Below are positions 21,101 through 28,971 of a stretch of DNA of 64,000 nucleotides, in pieces. The notes beneath the pieces are model-generated. The model worked only from the letters and a program-made list of their open reading frames with translations. It was not told the DNA's origin and did not search any database. The stretch is from DAHUXD01 sp963736455. Lineage in GTDB: Bacteria > Acidobacteriota > Thermoanaerobaculia > UBA5066 > Gp7-AA6. Numbering within the stretch: the stretch's first letter is position 1; the number at the start of each line of letters is the position of its first letter. Location: the NCBI GenBank assembly GCA_963736455.1, contig CAVTON010000002.1:744001-808000 (forward strand), read 5' to 3'. Position numbers and translations under genes: made by a program.

Positions 21101-23965
21101 CGGCCCGACGACCTGCTGCGGCCGGCCGAACGGGTCGTAGCAGAGGCGATAGATGCCGGGCGCCGCCGAGGGCCGCCCGCGGCCGGAGTAAGAGCCGCCG
21201 CTGAAGGCGCAGCTCGTCGCGAGGTCCTGCGCGATCGACTCGGAGGTCGCGTCGGAGACCCACTCGGAAGTGAAGTAGGCGTTGCCGGGTCCGTCATAGA
21301 GCGTGAATCGCTTGACGACCGAGGAGGACGGCTGCAGCCGCTTCTCGCGCACGAGCCGCGCCAGGCCGTCGTACTCGTAGTGCTGCCAGGTCGCCGCGGC
21401 GGGATTCGTCGCGCCGACGGGACACGCCTGGGGGCTCGATGCGCGATACGCGGTCGTCGCGGCCGCGCCCTCGTAGCATACGAACGTCGAAAGCTCGGAG
21501 GGGGCGGGCGGCGCGATCCGGTGGACGCGCCCGAGCGCGTCGTAGAGATACCCCGTCGCGAGCCCGGAGGTGTCCTTCGACGACGTGATCCAACCGGTCG
21601 TCGGATCGCGCGAGAAGTCCCGGAAGTGGAAGGTGCCCGTGCCGACCACGCCGTTGATCCACCGCGCCGTCAGGAGTTCGCCGTGCTGCCAGGTGTAGTC
21701 CTTGCCGAACAGGTCTCCGTCGATTCCGACCGAGCCCGGAAAGCTCGGGTACGTCGACGAGCAGTAGGTCCGGGAAGGCGTCGACGACGTGTGGAGCGTG
21801 CGCGTGAGCTCCTTGTCGACGTTTCCGGACCCGTCGTTGAACCGGCAATCGATGAAGGCGATGTCCTTGACCGAATCGTAGACGAAACTGCCTCTCAGGA
21901 ATCCGTTCGGGGTCGCGGTGTCGAACTCGAAGTATTCATCGCGTATCGACGAGCCCTGGACCGTCGTTCGCTGATTGAAGAGGTTCGGCAGGACGGGCTG
22001 GCCCGCGGGCGGGCCCGACGCCCAGTTGACGGGAGCCCAGTCGGTCGTGACCGTTCGATTGTCCGCGCCGAGCGTTCCGGTGTGGGTTTCGACGTCGTAG
22101 TGCCGGCCGTTGGCGTCCCAGGTACCCGTGGGCGTGAATGCGACCTGGTGGTACGGGCACGACGCGCAATTGCTCGATCCGTAGATCGTCTTTTCCTCCT
22201 GGAGCCGGCGGTTGCTCCCCGGCAGGCCGGCCGTGTCGAACTCGTAGCTCTTCTGGACGACGCGGACCGCACGACTTCCGCAGAAGAGGGACTCCACGCC
22301 CCCGCCGCATGGCGGGTTTTGGAGCGGACCGCCGCTCGGGTCCGTCTCGAAGACGCGTTCCTCGAGCTCGGCGCCGACGACGTCGCCGGGGACGCTCGGA
22401 AGCTCGCTGCCGCCGCCTCCCGGCCCGCGCGTCGTGCGGAAGAGGACCGCCTTGGCCCTCCGGCGCCCGGCGTCGCCCTTCGCGTCGGTGCCGGGGAAGA
22501 CGGCGATCGTCAGAGACTGAGAGCTCTGCGGGTCGCCCGAGTTGCCGGACTCTCCGAAAGGAAACGCGATCTGCGTGTACGTCGTGTCGTTGGTCGCGCC
22601 TACGACGACCTCGCGGCGGCGCACGACCCCCGCCTGCGTGTCGATCCACCGCTCCGAGTTCGACGGCGTGCAGCCGCCGGGAATCTCGGGATCGGGACTC
22701 TCGGGATCCGAGAGCTGCGGCTCGGCCGCGCCGCATGCCGAGGAGACCATGACGACGTTGTCCGGGTCGTCGGACGGCGGTGTCATCCCGGGGCAACCCG
22801 GCTGGAGCTTCCCGCCCCGGCCGTGGAAGAACGTGTAGTTGTTGTAGCAGTACTGGATCTTTCCGCCCGCGGGAAGCGTGATCTGGTCGAGAAGGACCTG
22901 CGAGAACTCCGAGGACGAGGAGAACAGGTAGGTCGGCGCGACGCCCGAGTCATCCGCCGGAAGGGTCAGGCTCTTGAGCCTCGGGACGTTCACGGAAAGC
23001 ACGTTCGGGACGCCGCAGCCGTGGTTGAGCGTCGCAAACGTGTCTTCGTAGCCGAGGGCCCAGGTCTTCGTCGTGGCCGCACCGTCCACGAATTCCGGGA
23101 ACGAGACCGACTTGAGCATTCCCGTGATCCCGAGGACCGTGCCCGTCGTGAAGTGGATCTTGCTTCCCGACGGCAGCGTCACGTCCTTGGGAATCCACGT
23201 GCCGGTCCCGGCCGGCGTGCGCATCTTCATGATCGGCGGGCACTGCGAGGCTCCGTAGGTCCAGAGCGGTGTCGCGACCTCGGAGGTGCCGTAGTAGCTG
23301 ATCGAGTAGGAGTTCCCGAAGGGGTCCGTGACCGACGTGAGGTACCAGCCGTCGCGCCCGCGGCCGAAGTCGTGGGTATAACCCTCGGGCAGGCCGATGT
23401 CGTCGTATCCGCTGACGTGGGTGCTGAAGACGTAGTGATTTCCGTCGCCGTCCCACATGTCGTAAGGGCCCGGCCCCGAGGAGGGCGAGACGTAGAGCGC
23501 CGACGCGTCGCTCGCCTTCGGGCCGCCTCCGAACATGTGCTGGCTTCCGTCGGGCGCGAAGTAGCAGTTGCCGACGATCTGCCCGTGTTTGCACGTCTTG
23601 ATGGCGCCGAGCGTCAGCTCCCAACCGGATCCGAGCGACGGGTTGCCGGCGAGCGGCTTGAAGAAGAAGTACGGGCTCTGCTCCAGGTTCGACGGAGCGC
23701 CGTAGTCGGTCGAGCGCGAGTTGTACGTCAGGGCCACCTGGACGCGCAGCTTCGGCCCGACGGGATAGGACGGTCCGAGAGCGATCGGCACCGTCAGCTG
23801 CCCGTTGTACATGTTGATCGAGTCCACCTCGCCGTGGTGGAACACGCTCTGGACGTAGCCCGGCGCGCCGTCGGCGTCGTTGTCCGGTCCGTTCTGGGCG
23901 CGGCTGACAGAATTGCTTGTCACGAGAGCGCAGAGGGCGAGCACCAAAGCGAGCTGTCTTCTCAT
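18125..23965 (-). CDS. Secreted RHS-repeat protein with S-layer-like insert and alpha/beta-hydrolase tip
   Basis: 1946 residues from ATG 23965 (AAAGGAG 8 nt upstream; an 18-nt longer GTG start is possible). Signal peptide: RRQLALVLALCALVTSNSVSRAQ. Residues ~30-480 are an SpvB/TcdB-like N-terminal region; ~750-1420 carry many YD/RHS repeats (YDALGR, YDANGF, YDSLDRLY). Residues ~1422-1578 are cysteine-containing S-layer-homology-like repeats (GTAAGCDGGRFCP, FTDVPCTGN, GVTAGCGGSNFCP). The RHS core then resumes (DHLGSIRSAW, ALGRFLSPDR) and ends at NPLKHIDPDGL. The last ~203 residues are a distinct domain with ILVHGTQ (oxyanion-type HG) and AGSHGGN, nucleophile Ser1822, an alpha/beta-hydrolase elbow. 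The family forms a shell around the variable tip. Target unknown. Confidence 0.88.
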   Translation of the reverse strand: MRRQLALVLALCALVTSNSVSRAQNGPDNDADGAPGYVQSVFHHGEVDSINMYNGQLTVPIALGPSYPVGPKLRVQVALTYNSRSTDYGAPSNLEQSPYFFFKPLAGNPSLGSGWELTLGAIKTCKHGQIVGNCYFAPDGSQHMFGGGPKASDASALYVSPSSGPGPYDMWDGDGNHYVFSTHVSGYDDIGLPEGYTHDFGRGRDGWYLTSVTDPFGNSYSISYYGTSEVATPLWTYGASQCPPIMKMRTPAGTGTWIPKDVTLPSGSKIHFTTGTVLGITGMLKSVSFPEFVDGAATTKTWALGYEDTFATLNHGCGVPNVLSVNVPRLKSLTLPADDSGVAPTYLFSSSSEFSQVLLDQITLPAGGKIQYCYNNYTFFHGRGGKLQPGCPGMTPPSDDPDNVVMVSSACGAAEPQLSDPESPDPEIPGGCTPSNSERWIDTQAGVVRRREVVVGATNDTTYTQIAFPFGESGNSGDPQSSQSLTIAVFPGTDAKGDAGRRRAKAVLFRTTRGPGGGGSELPSVPGDVVGAELEERVFETDPSGGPLQNPPCGGGVESLFCGSRAVRVVQKSYEFDTAGLPGSNRRLQEEKTIYGSSNCASCPYHQVAFTPTGTWDANGRHYDVETHTGTLGADNRTVTTDWAPVNWASGPPAGQPVLPNLFNQRTTVQGSSIRDEYFEFDTATPNGFLRGSFVYDSVKDIAFIDCRFNDGSGNVDKELTRTLHTSSTPSRTYCSSTYPSFPGSVGIDGDLFGKDYTWQHGELLTARWINGVVGTGTFHFRDFSRDPTTGWITSSKDTSGLATGYLYDALGRVHRIAPPAPSELSTFVCYEGAAATTAYRASSPQACPVGATNPAAATWQHYEYDGLARLVREKRLQPSSSVVKRFTLYDGPGNAYFTSEWVSDATSESIAQDLATSCAFSGGSYSGRGRPSAAPGIYRLCYDPFGRPQQVVGPKMSSLATIDRTDGGSNVYSDTREAVKTYCINATFANLTTPSCATGGINATTTTQKDAYGRIASVTEPSGDVTSHTYDVNGKILTATQGAQVRTFTYDANGFLRSERTPEAGLVTYDTIGGLGNVRAETRPGGLSVSRTFDFAGRLVEEDAPAGTRYVVNCYDGAATCADGSPGFAGGAHPAGKLTRRYGYNWIPTAGPAADEQFTYSDGAGRLSQSKTIVGNGDLGGSSQAATQSWTYNTLGLLQQHNNPRVSGSLPVVFSYANGLPISVTAGLSALVSSATYNPAAGLASWTAGNAGTPVVTTITQDPTMLARPSRIKAAGSSTLFDTGTYSYDGAGNVLSESDASSGGTFTYDDRSRILSASYGAGAGSKAFAYDRFGNLLRNGSLTFQVDTAANNNHIKVGGSTSAVGYDARGNMTTYNADTMSYDSLDRLYRNQSGSTDSVFLHNGAGERLVKFPGNVSLLRREMARLVGEANKMAGKSGWSNAPNPCVPNTFSDVHCNSDADGDWIQTLVAHGTAAGCDGGRFCPNDPLNRAQMAALVVKGYRADGAPTPSCTGIFTDVPCTGNSPWVSFAPFIEQLSRDGVTAGCGGSNFCPGNPVTPWQILVWMSKTPAVPGGVAWGAVYHPVPRGSIYTFRDEQNRVVTEMTNATSDSGWNTLAVARDNVFLGNLLVASNTTLGWNFDVADHLGSIRSAWTSTGALAEWHKYWPYGEDTNPAPPNQHLSFQTMERNDGVAQHFDHARTQQYALGRFLSPDRAGASPHAPQSWNRYAYTLGNPLKHIDPDGLLTILVHGTQFGKRTPDFTPAGRFFNYVARSIGDRTTVSYNWSGADNHAARVDAAKGLADFVRSYKFAPGEGLNIIAGSHGGNVSIAAINMGLGHKVDNLVTLGTPSTPSYRLNGTAGVSNWVNVFNVFDKVQTHGGGADDSPLQSGPAARTQPLATNVELDEDLGPLDSHAWLHTPEAWDEILPYLKTIQSFGNSMFSWVRR

Positions 23966-23969
23966 GATT

Positions 23970-23991
23970 CGAACTCCTTTCACGGAGTTCG
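23970..23991 (-). promoter_or_regulatory. Stem-loop covering the RHS ribosome-binding site
   Basis: CGAACTCC and GGAGTTCG form a perfect 8-bp inverted repeat with a 6-nt loop. On the minus strand the 3' arm contains the GGAG of the RHS gene, 8 nt before the ATG, so the stem would hide the ribosome site. The 5' arm also overlaps the alternative upstream GTG. Confidence 0.55.
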
Positions 23992-24060
23992 CCGGCGAAT
24001 CTCTTGCTATGGATTGTCGCGAGACGGCGCGCGCGGTCCGCGGAGATAGACTTTCGCGCG

Positions 24061-25788
24061 ATGCCCCGCATTCATCGGCTCGAGAGCACCGTCATCGACC
24101 GCATCGCGGCGGGCGAGGTCGTCGAGCGGCCCGCCTCCGCCGTCAAGGAGCTGGTCGAGAACGCCCTGGATGCCGGCGCCACGCGCATCGACATCGAGGC
24201 CGACGGCGGCGGAATCGAGCGGATCCTCGTCCGCGACGACGGCTCGGGGATGTCTCCGGAGGACGCGCGGCTCGCGCTCGAGCGCCACGCCACGTCGAAG
24301 ATCTCCTCCGACGAGGACCTGGCCCGCGTGACGACCTTCGGATTTCGCGGAGAGGCGCTGCCGTCGATCGCGTCCGTGTCCGCGTTGACGCTGACGACCT
24401 CCGACGGCTCGTCGCCGGAGGCGACCCGTCTCCGGATCGAGCACGGCGGACCCGTCTCCGAGGAGCCGGCGGCGCGCCCCCGCGGAACCGACGTGCTCGT
24501 CGAGAAGCTGTTCGCGAAGACGCCCGCGCGGCGAAAGTTCCTCGCTTCGGCGGAAGCCGAGGCCCGGGCGATCGCGGCGGCCGTCACGAAGGCGGCGCTC
24601 GCGCATCACGCCATCGCCTTCACGCTGCGTTCGGGCGGACGCGAGGTCCTCGATGCTCCGGCGGCGGTGGACCGCGGCGCGCGGATCCTGCAGCTCTTCG
24701 GGGTCGCGACGCTCGGAGAGCTCGAGCTCTTCGAGGCGCGCTCGGGAGGACTGCGGCTCCTCGGCTACGCCACCCGCGGCGCGACGACCTTTCCGACCCG
24801 CCGCTATCAGCATCTCTTCGTCAACGGCCGCCCGGTCGAGGATCGCGCGCTGACGCGGGCGATCGGGCAGGCATCCCGCGACGCGATCCGGCTCGATCGC
24901 CATCCGGGGGTCTTCCTCTACCTGACCGCCGAGGCCGGAGCGGTGGACGTCAACGTCTCGCCGGCGAAGACCCAGGTCCGATTCGCGGACTCGGCGACGG
25001 CCTATCGCCTCGTCTATCACGCGCTGCACTCGGCGCTGCTCGCGGGCAAGGAGGAGCGCCGGCTCCGGCCGGTTCCGTCCGGGATGATCGTCGCGGAGTC
25101 GCCCGCGTCGTATCGCGATCCGTTTTCCGTCCCGCCCGGCGTTCCCGTGGGCGTTCCCCCGCCGCCCGCGGCCTCGGAAGCCGCCGCGGCGCCGGCGCCG
25201 GCCGAGAGGAGGCTCCCCGAGATCGTCCCGATCGGGCAGCACCGCGAGTCGTTCATCCTCGCGAGCGGCCCGGAGGGGCTCCTCGTGATCGATCAGCACG
25301 CGGCCCACGAGCGCACGCTCTACGAGCGCATTCGCGACCGCGTCGCCTCGGGCCGCGTGTTGTCGCAGAGGCTGCTCCTGCGCGTGCTCTTCGAGGCGAC
25401 GCCCGAGGAGACCGAGACCCTGTCCTCGCGAGGCGCAGACCTGACGGCCTCGGGCTTCGAGGTCGAGCCAATGTCGGGACGCTCCTGGGCGATCGCGGCG
25501 CTGCCCGCCGAGGCGACCGAGCGCGATCCGGCCGAGACGCTGCGGATGGCGCTGGCGGCGCTCGCCGATTCCGGGACCGCCGACGAGGCCCTCCGGCGCG
25601 ATCGCCTCGCCGCGAGCCTGGCCTGCCGCTCCGCCGTGACGATCCGCTATCACCTTGCGCCCGAGGAGATCCGGCATCTCGTGTCGGACTGGGCGAAGAC
25701 CCGCGACCGCTTCACGTGTCCCCACGGCCGCCCGGTCGTGCTCTCGATGTCCGAAGAGGACCTCGAGAAATACTTCAAACGCAGGTAG
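24061..25788 (+). CDS. mutL: DNA mismatch repair protein MutL
   Basis: 575 residues. GHKL ATPase N-terminus: IDRIAAGEVVERPASAVKEL, ENALDAGATRI, DDGSGM, HATSKI and GFRGEAL motifs; the KLFAKTPARRKFL block follows. A Pro/Ala linker runs ~355-395. The C-terminal dimer domain has DQHAAHERTLYE, matching the endonuclease motif DQHA(x)2E(x)4E, plus ACRSAVTIR and CPHGRPVV, so this MutL probably nicks DNA itself, as in bacteria without MutH. ATG 24061 is the conserved start; earlier in-frame codons extend into the divergent promoter. Convergent with the membrane-protein gene downstream. Confidence 0.96.
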   Translation: MPRIHRLESTVIDRIAAGEVVERPASAVKELVENALDAGATRIDIEADGGGIERILVRDDGSGMSPEDARLALERHATSKISSDEDLARVTTFGFRGEALPSIASVSALTLTTSDGSSPEATRLRIEHGGPVSEEPAARPRGTDVLVEKLFAKTPARRKFLASAEAEARAIAAAVTKAALAHHAIAFTLRSGGREVLDAPAAVDRGARILQLFGVATLGELELFEARSGGLRLLGYATRGATTFPTRRYQHLFVNGRPVEDRALTRAIGQASRDAIRLDRHPGVFLYLTAEAGAVDVNVSPAKTQVRFADSATAYRLVYHALHSALLAGKEERRLRPVPSGMIVAESPASYRDPFSVPPGVPVGVPPPPAASEAAAAPAPAERRLPEIVPIGQHRESFILASGPEGLLVIDQHAAHERTLYERIRDRVASGRVLSQRLLLRVLFEATPEETETLSSRGADLTASGFEVEPMSGRSWAIAALPAEATERDPAETLRMALAALADSGTADEALRRDRLAASLACRSAVTIRYHLAPEEIRHLVSDWAKTRDRFTCPHGRPVVLSMSEEDLEKYFKRR

Positions 25789-25814
25789 AAATGCGAAGGG
25801 CGGCCGCGCCGCCG

Positions 25815-25851
25815 CCCCTCACCCCAACCCCCTCTCCACAGGGGAGAGGGG
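25815..25851. repeat. Dispersed palindromic repeat; possible bidirectional terminator
   Basis: CCCTCACCCCAACC is followed by the hairpin CCCCTCTCC / GGAGAGGGG (3-nt loop). It sits between convergent mutL and the TM2-like gene. A related copy occurs at 62500-62536. No T-run, so rho-independent termination is doubtful. Confidence 0.55.
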
Positions 25852-25866
25852 CTGTGCGCTTTGCCG

Positions 25867-26457
25867 TTAGCTGCTCCGCGGCGGAAGCCCCGCGTTGGTT
25901 TCGTTCTCGTGGCGCGCTTTGAGGATGTGGCTGACGACGAGGAAGAGTCCGAAGAGGATGAAGGCCGCCGGCCCTCCCCACTCGGGAATCGCGTCGAGCA
26001 CCCGATCGAGCAGGTCGTAGCTATTCAGCAGCCATAGGCCGCCGAGCCCGATCAGAATGATTCCCCAGGTCATCGCGCCAGTGCCCGAGGCGGCGCGCTT
26101 CACCTGAGCCTGACCGGCGAAGCCGCTTTCGGCGAGTTGTCCCCGGTTGATCGCCTTGGCCTGGCGGACCGCGTCGATGACCGCGAAGAACCAGACGAAC
26201 GCGATGAGCGGTCCGAAGAACTCTCCGGCGCGTCCGTGCGAGGTCATCATGATTCCGAGGATGAACGCTCCGCCGACGGCGAACGCCCGCGGGTAGAGCC
26301 CGAGGTAGAGATGGCCGAGCCCGGGGAAGAAGGACAGGAATCCCGCGAGCGCCGGCGACTTGCGCTCGATGATCACCGGATAGGGAGGCGTGATCGGCGG
26401 CGGCGCAGCCGGAGCTGGAACCGGCGCGGCGGGCGGGGTCGTAAAGGATTCGTTCAT
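25867..26457 (-). CDS. Small membrane protein (TM2/LiaF-like transmembrane regions)
   Basis: 196 residues from ATG 26457, with GAGGAG 6 nt upstream. A Pro/Ala-rich cytoplasmic N-terminus (~1-25) precedes LAGFLSFFPGLGHLYLGLY, the typical start of TM2-like small membrane proteins, then a second pair of segments. The C-terminal half WGIILIGLGGLWLL followed by FILFGLFLVVSHIL resembles the LiaI/LiaF-type transmembrane region associated with envelope stress. It follows the anti-sigma gene by 32 nt, so it is probably part of, and controlled by, the ECF sigma unit. Function unknown. Confidence 0.75.
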   Translation of the reverse strand: MNESFTTPPAAPVPAPAAPPPITPPYPVIIERKSPALAGFLSFFPGLGHLYLGLYPRAFAVGGAFILGIMMTSHGRAGEFFGPLIAFVWFFAVIDAVRQAKAINRGQLAESGFAGQAQVKRAASGTGAMTWGIILIGLGGLWLLNSYDLLDRVLDAIPEWGGPAAFILFGLFLVVSHILKARHENETNAGLPPRSS

Positions 26458-26489
26458 CGTTTTCTCCTCGTCATCTTCCGTCGTCGCTG

Positions 26490-27350
26490 TTACACACGAA
26501 ATCGCGCCGGAAAAGGTTCCCTCTGCGGCGAGGGAACGCCGTGGGGGAGGGCCGACGCGCGATCGCCGGCCAGCCCAACCTCTCCCGGCGCCGTCGCCCC
26601 GCCGCCTTCTTTTCCGAGGTGCGGCCGCGCCGGCGATTTCTTCGGTTCCGCTTTCAGGACGAACGCGATCACGTTCGAGACCGCTGCGCGGCCGTAGCCG
26701 CCGATGTGACCGCGCCAGACCGCGAGGGTGCGCAGGGCCTTCTCCTGGAGGGCGCCGAGGCGGTCGCCGATGGAGCTCTGCGCGTCGAGCACGACACTGC
26801 GCGTGGATTCGCCGAGGCTCGCGAAACCGGTCTTGCGCACGACCGCGGTCGGGTTGAGCCCCATCACCATGACGAGCAGCGCCGCCGCGTAGGCGTAGGC
26901 GACGACCATCCGGCCGGAAAGGGCCGAGCGCCAGAACGATTTCTTTTTCGGCGGCCGCGTCGCCGCGAGCTTCGTCGTCAGCCAGGGCGGAGGCGCGGGC
27001 GCGGAAAGGCTCCGCATCGCGCCGAGTGTCCCCGCGGCCTCGGCGCATCCCGCGCAGCGCGAGAGGTGGCTCCGGAGCCGCCGCGCGTCCCCGTCATCGA
27101 TCTCGCCCTCGAGCAGCGCCGCGGTCAGCCCGTCTGCGGCGTCGCATGAGACGGTCAGGCGGGGGATCTCGAGGAGAGCCCGGCGCAGCTCCGGGTTCCA
27201 CGCGGGAGGCCGAAGGTCGGAGGCGTAGGACGCGAGCCGGTCGAGATCGGCGCCCAGGCGCGCGCACTCGCCGCAGCCCTCGCGGTGCGCGGCGGCCTCG
27301 GCGTCGCTCCCGCCGGAGAGGAACAGGCGCTCCAGCTCGCGGCAATTCAT
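26490..27350 (-). CDS. Anti-sigma factor with two zinc-finger-like modules
   Basis: 286 residues. Two HxxxCxxC motifs, HREGCGEC (~22-29) and HLSRCAGC (~94-101), each part of an anti-sigma zinc-binding helical module; the duplication within one protein is less usual. One membrane segment (VVAYAYAAALLVMVMGL, ~148-165) puts the C-terminal ~115 residues outside the cytoplasm. The ATG overlaps the sigma stop by 4 nt (ATGA), the classic sigma/anti-sigma pairing. The C-terminus is low-complexity and Gly/Pro-rich. Expected to hold the sigma factor inactive at the membrane; the signal is unknown. Confidence 0.85.
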   Translation of the reverse strand: MNCRELERLFLSGGSDAEAAAHREGCGECARLGADLDRLASYASDLRPPAWNPELRRALLEIPRLTVSCDAADGLTAALLEGEIDDGDARRLRSHLSRCAGCAEAAGTLGAMRSLSAPAPPPWLTTKLAATRPPKKKSFWRSALSGRMVVAYAYAAALLVMVMGLNPTAVVRKTGFASLGESTRSVVLDAQSSIGDRLGALQEKALRTLAVWRGHIGGYGRAAVSNVIAFVLKAEPKKSPARPHLGKEGGGATAPGEVGLAGDRASALPHGVPSPQREPFPARFRV

Positions 27351-27961
27351 ACGAGACCCGCCGCCGCGATGGCGATGGAGGCGAACGCACCCGGCGCGCC
27401 CTTGTGGTCGTGACGCTCCCGAATCCGGCGCGCGACCTCGGCCCGAGCCCGGAAGAGGCGCGACTTGACCGTGCCCTCCGGCAGCTCGAGGGCCCTGCCG
27501 ATCTCGTCGTACGCGAGCCCGTTGAGGTCGCGCAGGATCAGGATCTCGGCGAGGTCCTCCGGCACGTCGGCGAGCGCCGAGAAGAGGATCTGCGTGCGCT
27601 CCTTCCTGAGCGCCGCGCTCGCCGGGTCGTCGTCGGAGGTCAGGAGGGCCGTGACCGCCTCGTCGGAGACGAAGCGGAAGGACTTCTCGCGCTTCTTGCG
27701 CCGGTAGCGGTCGATGCAGAGATTGCGCGAAACCGAGAGGATCCAGGCGACGAGGGGGAAACCGCCGTCGTAGCGGTCCAGGTTTTCGAAGAGCTTCAGG
27801 AAGATCTCCTGCGACAGCTCCTCGGCGTCCTCGCGCTTCAGGGTGAAGTGATAGGCGATGCCGTAAACCTTCGGACCGAACCGATCCACCAGCTCCCTCC
27901 AGGCGTCGTCCCGGCCCTCGCGGCAGCGCGCGACCAGGTCTTTTTCGTCGCTCGTGCTCAC
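27347..27961 (-). CDS. ECF-type RNA polymerase sigma factor
   Basis: 204 residues starting at GTG 27961. Region 2: WRELVDRFGPKVYGIAYHF, EDAEELSQEIFLKLFENL, WILSVSRNLCIDRYR (region 2.4-like). Region 4: LADVPEDLAEILILRDLNG and YDEIGRALELPEGTVKSRL, the helix-turn-helix for the -35 box. RpoE-like. It heads a three-gene unit with the anti-sigma factor (4-nt overlap) and the LiaF/TM2-like membrane protein, suggesting an envelope-stress response. The last ~20 residues (AFASIAIAAAGLV) are hydrophobic and non-conserved, probably a by-product of the overlap. Confidence 0.93.
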   Translation of the reverse strand: MSTSDEKDLVARCREGRDDAWRELVDRFGPKVYGIAYHFTLKREDAEELSQEIFLKLFENLDRYDGGFPLVAWILSVSRNLCIDRYRRKKREKSFRFVSDEAVTALLTSDDDPASAALRKERTQILFSALADVPEDLAEILILRDLNGLAYDEIGRALELPEGTVKSRLFRARAEVARRIRERHDHKGAPGAFASIAIAAAGLV

Positions 27962-28054
27962 GCGGCCCTCAGTTCCACAAGACGCAGGATCGGCCGGAAT
28001 GTTCGCTCCGATGACCCGTCGTTCGCGCCGGCGAAACCATTGAGGCTCAAGACG

Positions 28055-28954
28055 TTACGATGGAGAAAGAATCGGGTTGCGCGCCTTCTCGGGGAAAAAC
28101 GCGTACCCCAGCAGCTTGTAGCAGAGTTTGGCGATCATGAAGTCCGGCGCCCGGTTGCCCGCCAGGGGGGCGTGCTCGACCACGTCGGCGCCGACGATTC
28201 GCCGCTGCGCGGCGACCCGCCGCAGGATCCCGAGCGCCTGGTCGTACGTTCCGCCGCCCGGTTCCGGCGTGCCGGTCGCGGGCACGAGCGCGCCGTCGAA
28301 GAAGTCCACGTCGAAGGTGACGTAGACCTCGCCCGTGAGCTTTCGGAGCGCCTTCTCCATCCACGCGTCGGATCGGTGCATCTCGCGGTTCGAGACGATC
28401 ATCGTCCCGCTCTCGCGCACGTAGTCGATCTCCTCCTTCGAGATCGACCGGATGCCGACGTGCACCGAAGGAATCCCGAGCTCGACCCATCGCCGCGCGG
28501 CGCAGGCGTGCGAGTACTTCTGCCCCTCGTACTCATCCCGCAGGTCGCCGTGCGCATCGAAGTGGAGGATCGACATGTTCGGGTATCGCGATCGGTGCGC
28601 CCGGATCGGCCCGGGGGCGATCGAGTGCTCGCCGCCGAGCGTCAGGACGAACCGGTCCTTGACGAGCAGGCCGGCGACGAGCTTTTCGAGCCCCTCGACG
28701 CACGCCTCGGGCTCCATGTCGTCCGGCAGCCAGGCCGGAAGCGTGTGGACTCCGATCCGATAGACCTCTTCGTCGAGCTCGTCGTCGTAGAGCTCGACGT
28801 AGTGCGACGCCTCGAGGATCGCCGCCGGCCCGTTCTTCGTGCCGACGCCGTAGGAAACGGTCCGTTCGTACGGGCAGGGAAGGACGGCCACGCGGCTCTT
28901 CTCCAGCGTGTTCTCTTCCGGAGGGATGCCGAGGAAGTTGGATGAAAGGAACAT
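28055..28954 (-). CDS. speB: Agmatinase / ureohydrolase family protein
   Basis: 299 residues. The binuclear manganese ligands of the arginase/agmatinase family are all present: GGEHS (His110), DAHGD (Asp133, His135, Asp137) and TFDVDFFD (Asp215, Asp217). The YSHACAARR and PATGTPEPGG blocks support agmatinase over arginase. Would convert agmatine to putrescine and urea; some members act on other guanidino compounds, so the substrate is family-based. ATG at 28954 with GAAAGGA upstream. 17 nt downstream of pcnB on the same strand. Confidence 0.88.
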   Translation of the reverse strand: MFLSSNFLGIPPEENTLEKSRVAVLPCPYERTVSYGVGTKNGPAAILEASHYVELYDDELDEEVYRIGVHTLPAWLPDDMEPEACVEGLEKLVAGLLVKDRFVLTLGGEHSIAPGPIRAHRSRYPNMSILHFDAHGDLRDEYEGQKYSHACAARRWVELGIPSVHVGIRSISKEEIDYVRESGTMIVSNREMHRSDAWMEKALRKLTGEVYVTFDVDFFDGALVPATGTPEPGGGTYDQALGILRRVAAQRRIVGADVVEHAPLAGNRAPDFMIAKLCYKLLGYAFFPEKARNPILSPS

Positions 28955-28971
28955 GCGCGGATTCTAGGCGA

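Noticed and set aside
19550..24049. 1499-residue frame antisense to the RHS gene
   Set aside because: Arg/Val/Ala-rich, no domain, and a mirror of GC-rich codon structure of the RHS gene, which has clear motifs.
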